Shown here: positions 28,369-36,531 of the stretch, in pieces
How positions within the stretch are numbered: position 1 is the stretch's first letter
How the letters are laid out: every line of letters starts with the position of its first letter
DNA from: Geobacteraceae bacterium
GTDB lineage: Bacteria; Desulfobacterota; Desulfuromonadia; Geobacterales; Geobacteraceae
Direction of reading: 5' to 3'
NCBI GenBank assembly: GCA_009773645.1
Contig: WSYB01000011.1
Coordinates: 1 to 64,000, forward strand
DNA length: 64,000 nt
Position numbers and translations under genes: made by a program
The notes under the pieces: model-generated
Seen by the model: the letters and a program-made list of their open reading frames with translations, nothing else
The model's database searches: none
What the model was told of the DNA's origin: nothing

Positions 28369-29043
28369 TTGAACATAAGCATTTCAGTTATCATTGCTTT
28401 TGCGGCCAAGACACTGACAGCTGCTGGAATCGCTTACGCACTCCTTCAGCTTTATGGAAAAAAGTGGCTTGAAACACAATTCTCCAAAAAGCTGGAGGAC
28501 CATAAGGGTAAGATAAATGCCCTTTTCAGTCGAATCTCAAAAATCCACGAGAAGGAGTTTGAAGTGCTTCCTGAAGCATGGCGACTTCTTCAGCACGCTC
28601 TTGGACTTGTCTCCGCACTTGCAAGCCCCTTGAAAACATACCCAGACATCAATCGAATGAATCCTGCGGAATTTGATGGGTTTCTCGCAACAACTCGACT
28701 TAATGATCTTGATAAGAAGGCATTAGCGTCGGCATCAGACAGAAATAAATTCTTTCAGGAAAGAATTTTTTGGTACGACCTACAGGATGCCCGCGAAGCT
28801 GTCAATGCTTTTCACAACTACACAATCTTGAACAAGATTTTCATGACCAAGGAGCTTTTCGACGCATTTAAGGCTGTTGACGACCTATTAATGGATACGA
28901 TTCTGGAGCAAGAGATTGGCACAGAAGCAGGAGATAGGTCTATGACCCGAAATTATTATAAAACAACGAGAACGCAAATCGAGCCGCTAGTTGCGAATAT
29001 TGAGGTATTGGTTCAGGAACGCCTACATCACGCTGAAGCTTGA
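28369..29043 (+). CDS. Hypothetical membrane-anchored cassette protein
   Basis: 224 aa from TTG 28369 with TAGGAGA upstream. One N-terminal membrane helix (VIIAFAAKTLTAAGIAYALL) then a helical cytoplasmic part. The plan (single TM plus helical domain) is shared with the genes at 25802 and 31863. Its stop runs into the tandem repeats at 29045. Confidence 0.65.
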   Translation: MNISISVIIAFAAKTLTAAGIAYALLQLYGKKWLETQFSKKLEDHKGKINALFSRISKIHEKEFEVLPEAWRLLQHALGLVSALASPLKTYPDINRMNPAEFDGFLATTRLNDLDKKALASASDRNKFFQERIFWYDLQDAREAVNAFHNYTILNKIFMTKELFDAFKAVDDLLMDTILEQEIGTEAGDRSMTRNYYKTTRTQIEPLVANIEVLVQERLHHAEA

Positions 29044-29044
29044 G

Positions 29045-29286
29045 GGGTCAGTAACGGTGTCAGGGGTCAGTAACGGTGTCAGGGGTCAGTAACGGTGTCA
29101 GGGTCAGTAACGGTGTCAGGGCTACACATCTGACAGAATCACCCAAAAATGGCAAGTTGTGTAATGTGTCAGGGTCAGTAACGGTGTCAGGGCTACACAT
29201 CGGGTCAGTAACGGTGTCAGGGCTACACATCTGACAGAATCACCCAAAAATGGCAAGTTGTGTAATGTGTAGCCCCGACACCATTT
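29045..29286. repeat. Tandem and inverted repeat block replacing an attC
   Basis: Six copies of GGGTCAGTAACGGTGTCA begin at 29045, 29064, 29083, 29101, 29172 and 29202. A 69-nt unit (29101-29169) recurs at 29202-29270. The right part is bounded by inverted repeats GTGTCAGGGCTACACAT and ATGTGTAGCCCCGACAC (one mismatch). It sits where the attC of the preceding cassette should be. It looks like a REP/MITE-type insertion that has expanded. Confidence 0.85.
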
Positions 29287-29295
29287 GTACCGCCC

Positions 29296-29388
29296 CTATA
29301 TAGGTAACCACGGCGGTTACGTATATAAGTAATTTGTTACCTATATCGGAAGCAAGTTACTTATATGCTGAAACCGGTGATTAACGAG
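29296..29388 (+). repeat. 93-bp repeat, copy 2 (attI-like?)
   Basis: Exact copy of 25686-25778. Identity ends at the G of GTTGATC (29388-29394), the position where an integron integrase would join a cassette (G/TT). GTTGATC differs by one base from GTTGAGC, the complement of the next R'' (GCTCAAC). Confidence 0.9.
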
Positions 29389-29424
29389 TTGATCAAGAAA
29401 AAATTTACGGCAAATGGATAGAAA

Positions 29425-30129
29425 ATGAATCAACCAACAGTACATAGTCAGACACGCGCAACTTGGGTAGCTTCAATTGCTGCTACATTGGCTCTGATAG
29501 TTTCTTTATTCTCTTTATATGAATCACATGAGGCGCGTATCTCTGCAATCAGAGACAACGTAACAATGCAGATAACCCGCTATACTGGTGATTACCCGTT
29601 AGTTACCCGAAATGGAAATGAGCATTTAACTCTAGGGGCTGTTGAGGTTCTATGGGAAGTTCTGCTTTCAAACACCGGAGGTAGCACGGTTTCTTTAACT
29701 GGCTATGAAATACTACAGGTTGCTAAAGAGGGTGGTGAGATTTTATATACCGGTATGGACAGAGGAATAATCACAGCTGAAAGTCTAGCTCCAATCCATT
29801 TACCAATTGCTCTTGAGGCGGGGAAAAGCATCAAGTTATTACTGAAAATCGGAATATCACCTGGAAATAGCGCTTTTCAGATATTAAGCTCAACCATTGC
29901 TAAAGAACAAAGGACTATAACTTTACGAGAAGCTGAGAAATATCTAGCGTTGAAACACCTTGATATATACGACAATACGGTTATTCCATATTATATAAAT
30001 GGTGATGTTAGTGGGTGGAGAGTAGAGAGTCGTGGTAAAGAGCAAGTGTTTCTAGTCAGATTCCGAACCGCTCGCGGTACTGAGATTAGCAAAGTTACCC
30101 ATTGGTACGATCTTAGAAAGCTTCAGTAA
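29425..30129 (+). CDS. Hypothetical membrane-anchored cassette protein
   Basis: 234 aa. N-terminal membrane segment (WVASIAATLALIVSLFSLY) and a beta-rich soluble domain. Directly downstream of the second 93-bp repeat and upstream of attC D, so it is a cassette. No family recognised. Confidence 0.65.
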   Translation: MNQPTVHSQTRATWVASIAATLALIVSLFSLYESHEARISAIRDNVTMQITRYTGDYPLVTRNGNEHLTLGAVEVLWEVLLSNTGGSTVSLTGYEILQVAKEGGEILYTGMDRGIITAESLAPIHLPIALEAGKSIKLLLKIGISPGNSAFQILSSTIAKEQRTITLREAEKYLALKHLDIYDNTVIPYYINGDVSGWRVESRGKEQVFLVRFRTARGTEISKVTHWYDLRKLQ

Positions 30130-30141
30130 GAGCGGACTGAT

Positions 30142-30204
30142 GCTCAACCAGCGGCGACACGCGGTCTTCGCTACGCTCCGCCGGTGCGCCTTGAGACGTT
30201 ATGC
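30142..30204 (+). other. attC site D
   Basis: R'' GCTCAAC (30142-30148), arms GCGGCGACAC... with GGTGCGCC-type pairing, R' GTTATGC (30198-30204), which matches R'' of site E. Confidence 0.85.
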
Positions 30205-30410
30205 ACTAACCCCAAATAGACAAAAGCAACAATATCACCTTCATTTAATGGTCCACCGGAATCAATGGAGTTGTCGTAAAAGTGACAAGTATCAAAACCT
30301 ATCCAGCCATCTTCTGTGCAGGTCTGTAAAAGATATTCCCCTTCTTTTGCCGTTACAGGTAACGGGCCAAGTTCCCAATTAAGGGGCGGAGTTACTACTC
30401 TTTTATACAT
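30171..30410 (-). CDS. Possible reverse-oriented small cassette gene
   Basis: 79 aa on the minus strand, composition like a real protein (TEDGWIGFDTCHFYDNSIDS). It fills the 220 nt between attC D and the next plus-strand gene, and its 3' end reads into attC D. The ribosome site is weak. It could be an antisense-oriented gene or chance. Confidence 0.4.
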   Translation of the reverse strand: MYKRVVTPPLNWELGPLPVTAKEGEYLLQTCTEDGWIGFDTCHFYDNSIDSGGPLNEGDIVAFVYLGLVHNVSRRTGGA

Positions 30411-30423
30411 AGCGAGGTGTCTC

Positions 30424-30999
30424 TTGAATAAAATTGAAAATCATATCAACCAAATGCGACAATTTATTTCTGTTTCCAAGTTAGCATATGATGCTTGGTG
30501 GACTTTAGCTGGTGAAAGTTCTGACAACTACAACGGCATTAGACAAAAATTCCCAACTCATTTCCAATTTAGCCGATACTCGTATTTGACCACATTAATA
30601 GTAACGCTATATATGACTATGGAGAAAAGAACCGACACTATAAACATGATGAATCTTGTCAACCTACTTAAACAAGAACCATTATTTAAACCAGAGCATA
30701 TTCAACACATTGAAGAAAAGTTGGATAACGCCAAGCTAATATGGGACAAAATAAAAATACTTCGCTGTAATCAATTCGCCCACTTCAATTACAACCTATC
30801 ACTAACTAGCGTTTTTGCTGAAGCCAATATAAAGCCAAACGAGTTCAAACAATTTATCAGCCAACTTGAGAAAGTGATTAATTACATCTCGCGCATTTAC
30901 AACAAAAGCTCACATGCTTTCAACTCAGACCATACATATTCCACCAGACAGTTTATGGATTACCTTTTACTGCAAGAAAAAAAGAAACAAATGGCATAA
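30424..30999 (+). CDS. HEPN/AbiU2-like cassette protein (tentative)
   Basis: 191 aa from TTG 30424 with GCGAGGTG upstream. All-helical prediction. The segment LRCNQFAHFNYN contains R-x5-H, compatible with the R-x4-6-H ribonuclease motif of HEPN proteins such as AbiU2-like abortive-infection proteins. The assignment rests on this motif and helical character only. The stop overlaps the R'' of attC E. Confidence 0.55.
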   Translation: MNKIENHINQMRQFISVSKLAYDAWWTLAGESSDNYNGIRQKFPTHFQFSRYSYLTTLIVTLYMTMEKRTDTINMMNLVNLLKQEPLFKPEHIQHIEEKLDNAKLIWDKIKILRCNQFAHFNYNLSLTSVFAEANIKPNEFKQFISQLEKVINYISRIYNKSSHAFNSDHTYSTRQFMDYLLLQEKKKQMA

Positions 31000-31054
31000 C
31001 CAACGCCTTGCACCTGCCCTAAAACCCGGCAGGTGAAGGCTCACCACGTTATGC
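30994..31054 (+). other. attC site E
   Basis: R'' GCATAAC (30994-31000), arms CACCTGCC/GGCAGGTG, R' GTTATGC (31048-31054). R'' and R' are exact complements of neighbouring site cores. Confidence 0.92.
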
Positions 31055-31072
31055 GCAAAGGAGAAAGAAGAA

Positions 31073-31324
31073 ATGAAAGCCACGGTAACGGTGATAAATC
31101 CGAGGAGAGGTATGTACGCCGCAGAGATCGAGGGGCACGGTGAATACGTCATTTTTGAGTTACTGGACTCCTCTGAGCCTGAGATCGGCGACGTTTTGAG
31201 TCATCCGGATTTCTATAGCATGGGAGGCGAGACCTTCGAGAATCTGACTCAACAATGTGAGATTGAGGTATTTGTAGAAAACGTTTGCGGAGCAAATCTA
31301 ATCCGCCAACAGCTCTTATTCTAA
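31073..31324 (+). CDS. Small hypothetical cassette protein
   Basis: 83 aa, ATG 31073 after AAAGGAGAAAG. Acidic beta-rich protein (MYAAEIEGHGEYVIFELLD), resembling small S1/OB-like or cold-shock-sized domains only loosely. Shares a two-gene cassette with the next gene. Confidence 0.6.
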   Translation: MKATVTVINPRRGMYAAEIEGHGEYVIFELLDSSEPEIGDVLSHPDFYSMGGETFENLTQQCEIEVFVENVCGANLIRQQLLF

Positions 31325-31363
31325 TAGCAGTTTCTCTCTTACCTCATATCGTAGAAGGAAATT

Positions 31364-31789
31364 ATGCAGGAACTTCGACAAAACCTGATCAATGTAGCAC
31401 TCCAATGGCAGCGACAATATGGAGTTGCCCCCGCCATTACATCTGCATTATCGGAGTACGATGCTGCTAAGCTCATCGGAATGAATGACCAAGATTATGC
31501 AGAATACATGTGCGACAAAACCGCAGTCTGCAGAGGACATGACTTCATTCATGACAGCATCCGGTACCAAATAAAGGCACATCGCCCGAGTGGTAAACCA
31601 GGAAGCTTCATAACAAATGCAGGAAAGGCTAGGAATTACGACTGGGACATCCTGATCTGGATTCGCTACAACACAGAATATGAGATTCAAGAGGCATGGT
31701 CGTGGACGCGGGAGGCATATATTGCCGCTTTCGATGCGGCGACCAGAATTTCACCTGCGGATATGCGGAAGGGACAGAGACTGGCATAA
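31364..31789 (+). CDS. Hypothetical protein, possible PD-(D/E)XK-like nuclease
   Basis: 141 aa. The core HDSIRYQIKAHRPSGKPGS followed by NYDWDILIWI is conserved in a family I recognise but cannot name. D-x-x-x-x-Q-x-K followed by a strand resembles a restriction-endonuclease-like core. Nuclease activity is inference. Its stop overlaps the R'' of attC F. Confidence 0.6.
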   Translation: MQELRQNLINVALQWQRQYGVAPAITSALSEYDAAKLIGMNDQDYAEYMCDKTAVCRGHDFIHDSIRYQIKAHRPSGKPGSFITNAGKARNYDWDILIWIRYNTEYEIQEAWSWTREAYIAAFDAATRISPADMRKGQRLA

Positions 31790-31844
31790 CCAGAAAAATG
31801 CACCTGACCAAAAGACCGTCAGGTGATTTTCCACACCGTTGGTG
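31784..31844 (+). other. attC site F
   Basis: R'' GCATAAC (31784-31790) matches R' of site E. Arms CACCTGAC/GTCAGGTG. R' GTTGGTG (31838-31844). Confidence 0.92.
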
Positions 31845-31862
31845 GACAAAGGAGAGCAAATT

Positions 31863-32411
31863 ATGAGCAATGCTCACAAGGATGAATCTACTGACCGAGG
31901 CTGGAAATATAAGATGCTTAACGTTGTAGATTCAAAGTTGTTTTTGCTTTTACTTGCGACATTTCTTGCTTCAAAATGGTGTCCTGAATGGATAAGTCCA
32001 TTAACTTATATTTCTGCAGATAGACAGTGGAAACTCAACCTAAAAGAAAAAGCACTCACATCTCTAGATGAAGCAGTACTCTATTACTTATTTGTTTTGG
32101 AAGAACAATGTGACGATTCTATACCTGTGGATAAACTTAGAGAGACACGCAGAAAAGCCCTCATTGAAATGAATAAAAGTCTTGTTCAGCTAAGACTAGT
32201 TTATGGAAGTAAAATAATGGAAGAGGTCAAAAAAGATTTACCAATACCGATAGGCGATCTTTACCAAGAGGCGATTAAATGTAAATCAGACAAGAAAAAA
32301 ATGGATTGTTTCAAATTAAATTTAAAAAATCAGCTAAAGAATGTTGAGGCAAAAGTAAACTATTGGGAAGATCGTCTGAGCAAACCTGATATGGTTGGCA
32401 AGGACATGTAG
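31863..32411 (+). CDS. Hypothetical membrane-anchored cassette protein
   Basis: 182 aa from ATG 31863 with AAAGGAGAG upstream. One hydrophobic segment (SKLFLLLLATFLASKWC) then a Lys/Glu-rich helical region, probably coiled coil. No family recognised. Confidence 0.65.
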   Translation: MSNAHKDESTDRGWKYKMLNVVDSKLFLLLLATFLASKWCPEWISPLTYISADRQWKLNLKEKALTSLDEAVLYYLFVLEEQCDDSIPVDKLRETRRKALIEMNKSLVQLRLVYGSKIMEEVKKDLPIPIGDLYQEAIKCKSDKKKMDCFKLNLKNQLKNVEAKVNYWEDRLSKPDMVGKDM

Positions 32412-32421
32412 TCGCATCCTA

Positions 32422-32634
32422 ATGACGGTTCGGAGGGAAAGGAGCTGGAATGCCCCAACTCTCGCGTGGACGCGGGCGCGAAAAACCCGCGCGCTTGACA
32501 GGGAAGCTTACGTTACCAACCATCCCGGCTATCGGTTGCGGTTTGGGGATTGGCGGGTCGTATATATGATTCACGAGCAGGCTCTCGTGATAGCCGTAGT
32601 ACGAATCGCACCAAGAGGAGATGTTTATCAATGA
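32422..32634 (+). pseudogene. 5'-truncated RelE/ParE-type toxin
   Basis: Only the C-terminal half is recognisable: NHPGYRLRFGDWRVVYMIHE and IAPRGDVYQ. The preceding 32 or so codons fall in attC-like DNA and do not look like RelE. The reading frame remains open and overlaps the antitoxin start (ATGA). The fragment lacks the N-terminal helices needed for a complete fold and is probably inactive. Confidence 0.75.
32453..32518 (+). other. Degenerate attC-like site F2
   Basis: R''-like CCCCAAC (one mismatch to the CACCAAC expected from site F), an imperfect GC-rich hairpin (CGCGGG/CCCGCG) and R'-like GTTACCA (32512-32518). The relE similarity begins right after this point. Confidence 0.5.
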
Positions 32635-33005
32635 AAGCACAAATTATTGAAAAGAATGGCCACCCTGAATTTGCCGTGATTCCTTACGAGGATTACCAGC
32701 ATTTTCTGGAACTGCTTGAGGATGAAGCCGATGCACGTACGGTTGCCGAATTTCATGAAGCCTATATCGCCGGACGAGAGTTTCTGGTACCCGACGAGAT
32801 CGTGCGCCGTGAGCTTACAGGCGAATCACCGATTAAACTCTGGCGCGAACATCGTGGCCTCACACAACAGGAACTCGCCAATCGGGCAAGAATAAGCAAG
32901 CCGTATTTGTCACAGATCGAAACCGGGAAGCGGCAAGGTACGGTTGAAACACTTGCGGCTATAGCCCGTTCACTTGAGATCCCGCTTGACGTCTTGACGG
33001 ACTGA
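32631..33005 (+). CDS. XRE-family antitoxin
   Basis: 124 aa. The N-terminal part (MKAQIIEKNGHPEFAVIPYEDY) is Phd/YefM-like. The C-terminal HTH_XRE is typical (LWREHRGLTQQELANRARIS, then KPYLSQIETGKRQG). It overlaps the relE remnant by 4 bp. It is the intact partner of a broken toxin and could still bind DNA. Confidence 0.88.
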   Translation: MKAQIIEKNGHPEFAVIPYEDYQHFLELLEDEADARTVAEFHEAYIAGREFLVPDEIVRRELTGESPIKLWREHRGLTQQELANRARISKPYLSQIETGKRQGTVETLAAIARSLEIPLDVLTD

Positions 33006-33015
33006 GATAGGCAGG

Positions 33016-33065
33016 GGCCAACCAGGGGATACACTAGAAAACTGGTAATCCCCACACCGTTGTGC
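33016..33065 (+). other. attC site G (last of array)
   Basis: R'' GGCCAAC (33016-33022), short hairpin GGGGAT/ATCCCC, R' GTTGTGC (33059-33065). At 50 bp it is the shortest site. Beyond it there is no further cassette gene. Confidence 0.8.
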
Positions 33066-33208
33066 AGAGAAGAAAATGAAATCGATAAAAAAACCAGATA
33101 CAAATGATTGAGAGAGTCTGAAGGGCTACACTTTTCATTATTATGAAGAATGGTAGACCCCTACGAGATTTTCTCAAGGGAGCCGGCATTCGTTCAGGGA
33201 GGCCAGCC

Positions 33209-34041
33209 ATGAAAGCGGCGTTGATCGATAGATACGGCGGGAACGAGGTGGTGGAAGTCAGGGATGTGCCGCAGCCAGAGCCGGGACCGGATGACGTCCT
33301 CATCAGGGTGCACGCGGCGGCGATCAATCCCCTCGACTGGAAGATCCGCAGCGGCATGGTGAAGATATTCACCGGCCGCACCTTTCCCAAGATTCTCGGA
33401 AGTGAATGCGCGGGCGAGGTCGTCGCGACCGGCAGTCGCGTGCAGCGTTTCGCGCCAGGGGACCAGACCATCGGTTTGCCGGGCATGAAACGGCTGGGCA
33501 CCTTTGCCGAGTATGCCTGCTCACCGCCGGTCAGCATGTGCTGATCAACGGTGCTTCCGGCGGCGTCGGGACCTTTGCCGTTCAGATCGCCAGGATCTTT
33601 GATGCCAGGGTCACGGCGGTATGCAGCGGCGCGAACGCGGCACTGGTGCAGGGTCTCGGTGCCGACCTGGTGATCGATTACACCGGCGAGGACTTCACCA
33701 ATGGGAATGAACGCTACGATCTCATCTTCGATGCTGTGGCCAAGGCCTCTTGGGCGGCTTGCAAGAAGGTCCTGACGCCGCAGGGCAGATATGTCACCAC
33801 CCTCCCCACCTTCGCAGTTCTTCTCAATCAGTTTCTTATCGGCTGCCTTACCGCGCAGAAAGCGCGGATCGTCATGGCAAGGCCGAATGCGCGCGATATG
33901 GAATGGCTGAAGGGACAGATCGAAGCCGGCAGGATCAGGATTGTCATCGACAGGGAGTATCCGCTGGCACAGATACGGGAAGCCCTTGCCTATAGCGAGG
34001 CGGGAAAGGCGAAGGGAAAGGTTGTCTTGCGGATTTGTTGA
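33209..34041 (+). pseudogene. NADPH:quinone oxidoreductase-like (MDR family), deleted and frameshifted
   Basis: The N-terminal half (MKAALIDRYGGNEVVEVRDV and SECAGEVVATGSRVQRFAPG) reads from ATG 33209 to GTFAEYAC near 33525, then shifts frame and stops at 33544. The cofactor-binding half (HVLINGASGGVGTFAVQIAR) continues in another frame to 34041. About 40 residues that join the two halves in the family are missing, so a deletion caused the frameshift. It lies directly after the cassette array. Confidence 0.88.
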
Positions 34042-34106
34042 GTGATGATGCGCCAGGTTCTGCCAATTGGCAATCATCCCGGGTTCATTTAATTATCTTC
34101 CTTCCT

Positions 34107-34835
34107 TCATTTTTTTGCCCTTGCATCGGCAAGCTCCCTGAAACGCAGCGCCACTTCGGGCCCCTCGGGCTCTTTGCCCTCTTCCTCGTGCTTGAAAAAG
34201 ACGAAAACCTTCTCCCATCGTTGCGCAAGGATTCTTTCCAGCCAGTGCGAGAGATCGGCCTCCGTATAAACGGAACGGCGTAGCCGCAGGTACCCCCATG
34301 GCGCCGCACTGATGATCTCGTTTGCCGGGTTTTCGTCGGTATCCTCGATGCACAGGCTGCATCCCCTTTCACGGAGGAGGTCCGCAATTCCGGCATCGAG
34401 CCAGGTCGGGCTGCGGAAGTCGAAGGCGCACTGCACATTGCCGGGGATCAGGGGGAGAAACTCCTCCAGCGCAGGTCGGTTTTTTTTCGCGTGAAAACTC
34501 TTGGGAAACTGGAAAAGGGCCGGCCCCAGCTTCCTGCCCAGGACCGACAGCGTCCTGAAGAAGTAGTCGGTCTCCTCGCCCACATTGCGGAGCTGCTTCA
34601 GATGCGTGATGACCTGGGGCGCCTTGAGCGCGAAGGCAAAATCGTCGGGGACCTGCTCCGCCCAGGGTGCGAGGACCCTCTCTGTGGGCATGTGATAAAA
34701 AGTATAGTTGATCTCCACCGCGTTGAGACGTTCCCCGTAGAAGCGAAGCATTCCCTTGGGCGAGATCTTTTCGGGATAGAATATTCCCTTCCATTCCTTG
34801 TACCCATACCCGCTCGTACCGACATGGATTTTCAT
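34107..34835 (-). CDS. DUF72 domain protein
   Basis: 242 aa, TIM-barrel-like. Family features: MKIHVGTSGYGYKEWKGIFY at the start, NAVEINYTFYHMP, and a C-terminal WGYLRLRR and VFVFFKHEEEG. Molecular function not established. Next to NHEJ genes but on its own transcript or read through from them. Confidence 0.9.
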   Translation of the reverse strand: MKIHVGTSGYGYKEWKGIFYPEKISPKGMLRFYGERLNAVEINYTFYHMPTERVLAPWAEQVPDDFAFALKAPQVITHLKQLRNVGEETDYFFRTLSVLGRKLGPALFQFPKSFHAKKNRPALEEFLPLIPGNVQCAFDFRSPTWLDAGIADLLRERGCSLCIEDTDENPANEIISAAPWGYLRLRRSVYTEADLSHWLERILAQRWEKVFVFFKHEEEGKEPEGPEVALRFRELADARAKK

Positions 34836-34870
34836 GTTTCAGGCTCCTTCGTCACTCAGGTGTTTAGACC

Positions 34871-34933
34871 GAAGGCTGAAGGCTGAAGGTTATTTAAGAA
34901 AATCAGTCAACCCTTCAGTCTTCAGCCTTCAGC
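34871..34933. terminator. Imperfect hairpin between ligD and DUF72 genes
   Basis: GAAGGCTGAAGGCTGAAGGTT (34871-34891) faces AACCCTTCAGTCTTCAGCC (34909 on). The right arm covers the ligD stop codon. Low-complexity hairpin similar in style to 11414-11491. Confidence 0.55.
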
Positions 34934-36519
34934 CTATCAACCTCTCGCCCCACTTCGCCGGCGGCTTTATCCTCGCGCAGCCGCAGGAAAACGGGGTGCC
35001 GCATGACGGCATCCTCGGTCCAGCCGGCTAAGGCAACCTCGCAGACGAGCTCCGGCTTTACCCAAGTGGCCGGGGTGTTGGTCTTCGGCTCCACTTTGAA
35101 AGGGCATTTCTTCTGGATCAGGGGAGCCAGTTTTTCGCGGATTTCCTCTTGATCTTTCGCCCCGAATCCGCCTCCCGAATGGCCGATGTATACCAGCTCG
35201 TCCCCTTCGAAGACCCCCAGGACCAGGGTGCCGAAATACCCTCGCCCCCCTCGCGGCTGTGTGAATCCGGCAATCACCCCCTCCTGCGTGAGCCGCGTCT
35301 TCACCTTCAGCCACTGCCGGCTCCTTCTCCCCACCTGGTACGTGCTTTGAGAATGCTTGGCGACTATCCCCTCCAGACCCTTTTCCTTGGCGACATTGAA
35401 AAACAGGACCCCCTCCTTCCATACGTGATCGCTGAATCTTATTTTCGGGACGGAAGGGAGAATCCTTTTCAGGAGTTCCTTTCTTCTGAGCAGGGGGAGG
35501 CCGGTCAGGTCATGTCCCTGGAAGTACAGGAGATCGAAGACGTAGTAGAGCAGATGACCGCTTCCGGATTTCCGGTAATTCTGCAGCAGCTGGAAATCGG
35601 GATGTCCCCGGTCATCCACCACGACGATTTCGCCGTCCAGAACAGCCTCAAATCTGAATTTCCGCAGCGCGTCCGTAATGGGAAAAAACTTCTGGTTCAG
35701 CGCGAGCAGGTTTCGTGAATAGAGCGCGATGTCTCCGTCCCGGATCTCGGCGACTGCCCGGTATCCGTCCCATTTCACCTCAAAGATCCAATCCGGATGG
35801 TCGAACGGTTCTCTGACCAGGGTCGCGAGCATCGGTTTTACAGCGTGCGGCATCGGTTCAACCGGCGCATCCTTCAGCTCTTCGCTTTCCAGCGCTTCCC
35901 GCAGACGGATCTGCTCTAACTTCTTTTGTCCGGAAGGTTCCCCCGGCCCGGCTTCGAAAACCTCCTCCAGAGTCCTGTTGGACACCACGGAACGATTCTC
36001 CTTGAGAACGTCCCCCTTGTCTGCATAGCGGTCCTTTTTCTTCAAAAGGAGCCACGACTTCCCGTCCTTTCCCGTTTTCACCAACGCGAATTCGCCCTGA
36101 AGCTTTTCCCCTGCGAGAACAAACTTCAGATCCCCTTTTCTCAATCCGGCCAGAAGAAGCTTCTCGCTTTCGTTTTCATCAATTGCGGAAGGGTGACGAT
36201 AAAAGCCCTTGTCCCAGATGATGACGCTCCCTGCGCCGTAGTTACCCGCCGGGATGACCCCCTCAAAATCCTGGTAATCGAGCGGATGGTCTTCAACCAT
36301 AACGGCCAGCCTTTTTACGGAAGAATCAAGCGAGGGTCCCTTCGGAACGGCCCAGCTCTTGAGCACCCCTTCCAGCTCGAGCCTGAGATCATAATGAAGA
36401 GCCCGGGCTGCATGCTTGTGAATAACAAAGATGAGCTGGTTCCCCTCAGGGCGCAGGCCCGGTTTCGGTTCGGGCGTTTTCTCGAATTTGCGTTTGGCTT
36501 CGTATTCCTTTAAGCCCAT
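34915..36519 (-). CDS. ligD: ATP-dependent DNA ligase LigD, phosphoesterase plus ligase domains
   Basis: 534 aa from ATG 36519. Residues about 1-170 are the 3'-phosphoesterase domain (FVIHKHAARALHYDLRLELE, VPKGPSLD, DYQDFEGVIPAGNYGAG). Residues about 220-530 are the ligase with adenylation motif FEVKWDGYRAVAEI and LDGEIVVVDDRG. The polymerase domain is absent and encoded separately at 36617. Acts in non-homologous end joining with Ku. The further upstream ATG at 36576 lies in an intergenic repeat. Confidence 0.93.
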   Translation of the reverse strand: MGLKEYEAKRKFEKTPEPKPGLRPEGNQLIFVIHKHAARALHYDLRLELEGVLKSWAVPKGPSLDSSVKRLAVMVEDHPLDYQDFEGVIPAGNYGAGSVIIWDKGFYRHPSAIDENESEKLLLAGLRKGDLKFVLAGEKLQGEFALVKTGKDGKSWLLLKKKDRYADKGDVLKENRSVVSNRTLEEVFEAGPGEPSGQKKLEQIRLREALESEELKDAPVEPMPHAVKPMLATLVREPFDHPDWIFEVKWDGYRAVAEIRDGDIALYSRNLLALNQKFFPITDALRKFRFEAVLDGEIVVVDDRGHPDFQLLQNYRKSGSGHLLYYVFDLLYFQGHDLTGLPLLRRKELLKRILPSVPKIRFSDHVWKEGVLFFNVAKEKGLEGIVAKHSQSTYQVGRRSRQWLKVKTRLTQEGVIAGFTQPRGGRGYFGTLVLGVFEGDELVYIGHSGGGFGAKDQEEIREKLAPLIQKKCPFKVEPKTNTPATWVKPELVCEVALAGWTEDAVMRHPVFLRLREDKAAGEVGREVDRLKAED

Positions 36520-36531
36520 GTTGGCCACATT

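Noticed and set aside
29045-29286. Tandem repeats read as a CRISPR array
   Set aside because: Units of 18 bp at 18-19 bp spacing leave no spacers, later units are at 71 and 30 bp, and no cas genes are present.
25802-33005. Region read as a prophage
   Set aside because: No capsid, tail, terminase or integrase genes. attC sites separate the genes.
33074-33109. Eleven-codon open frame after attC G
   Set aside because: Too short, no supporting evidence.
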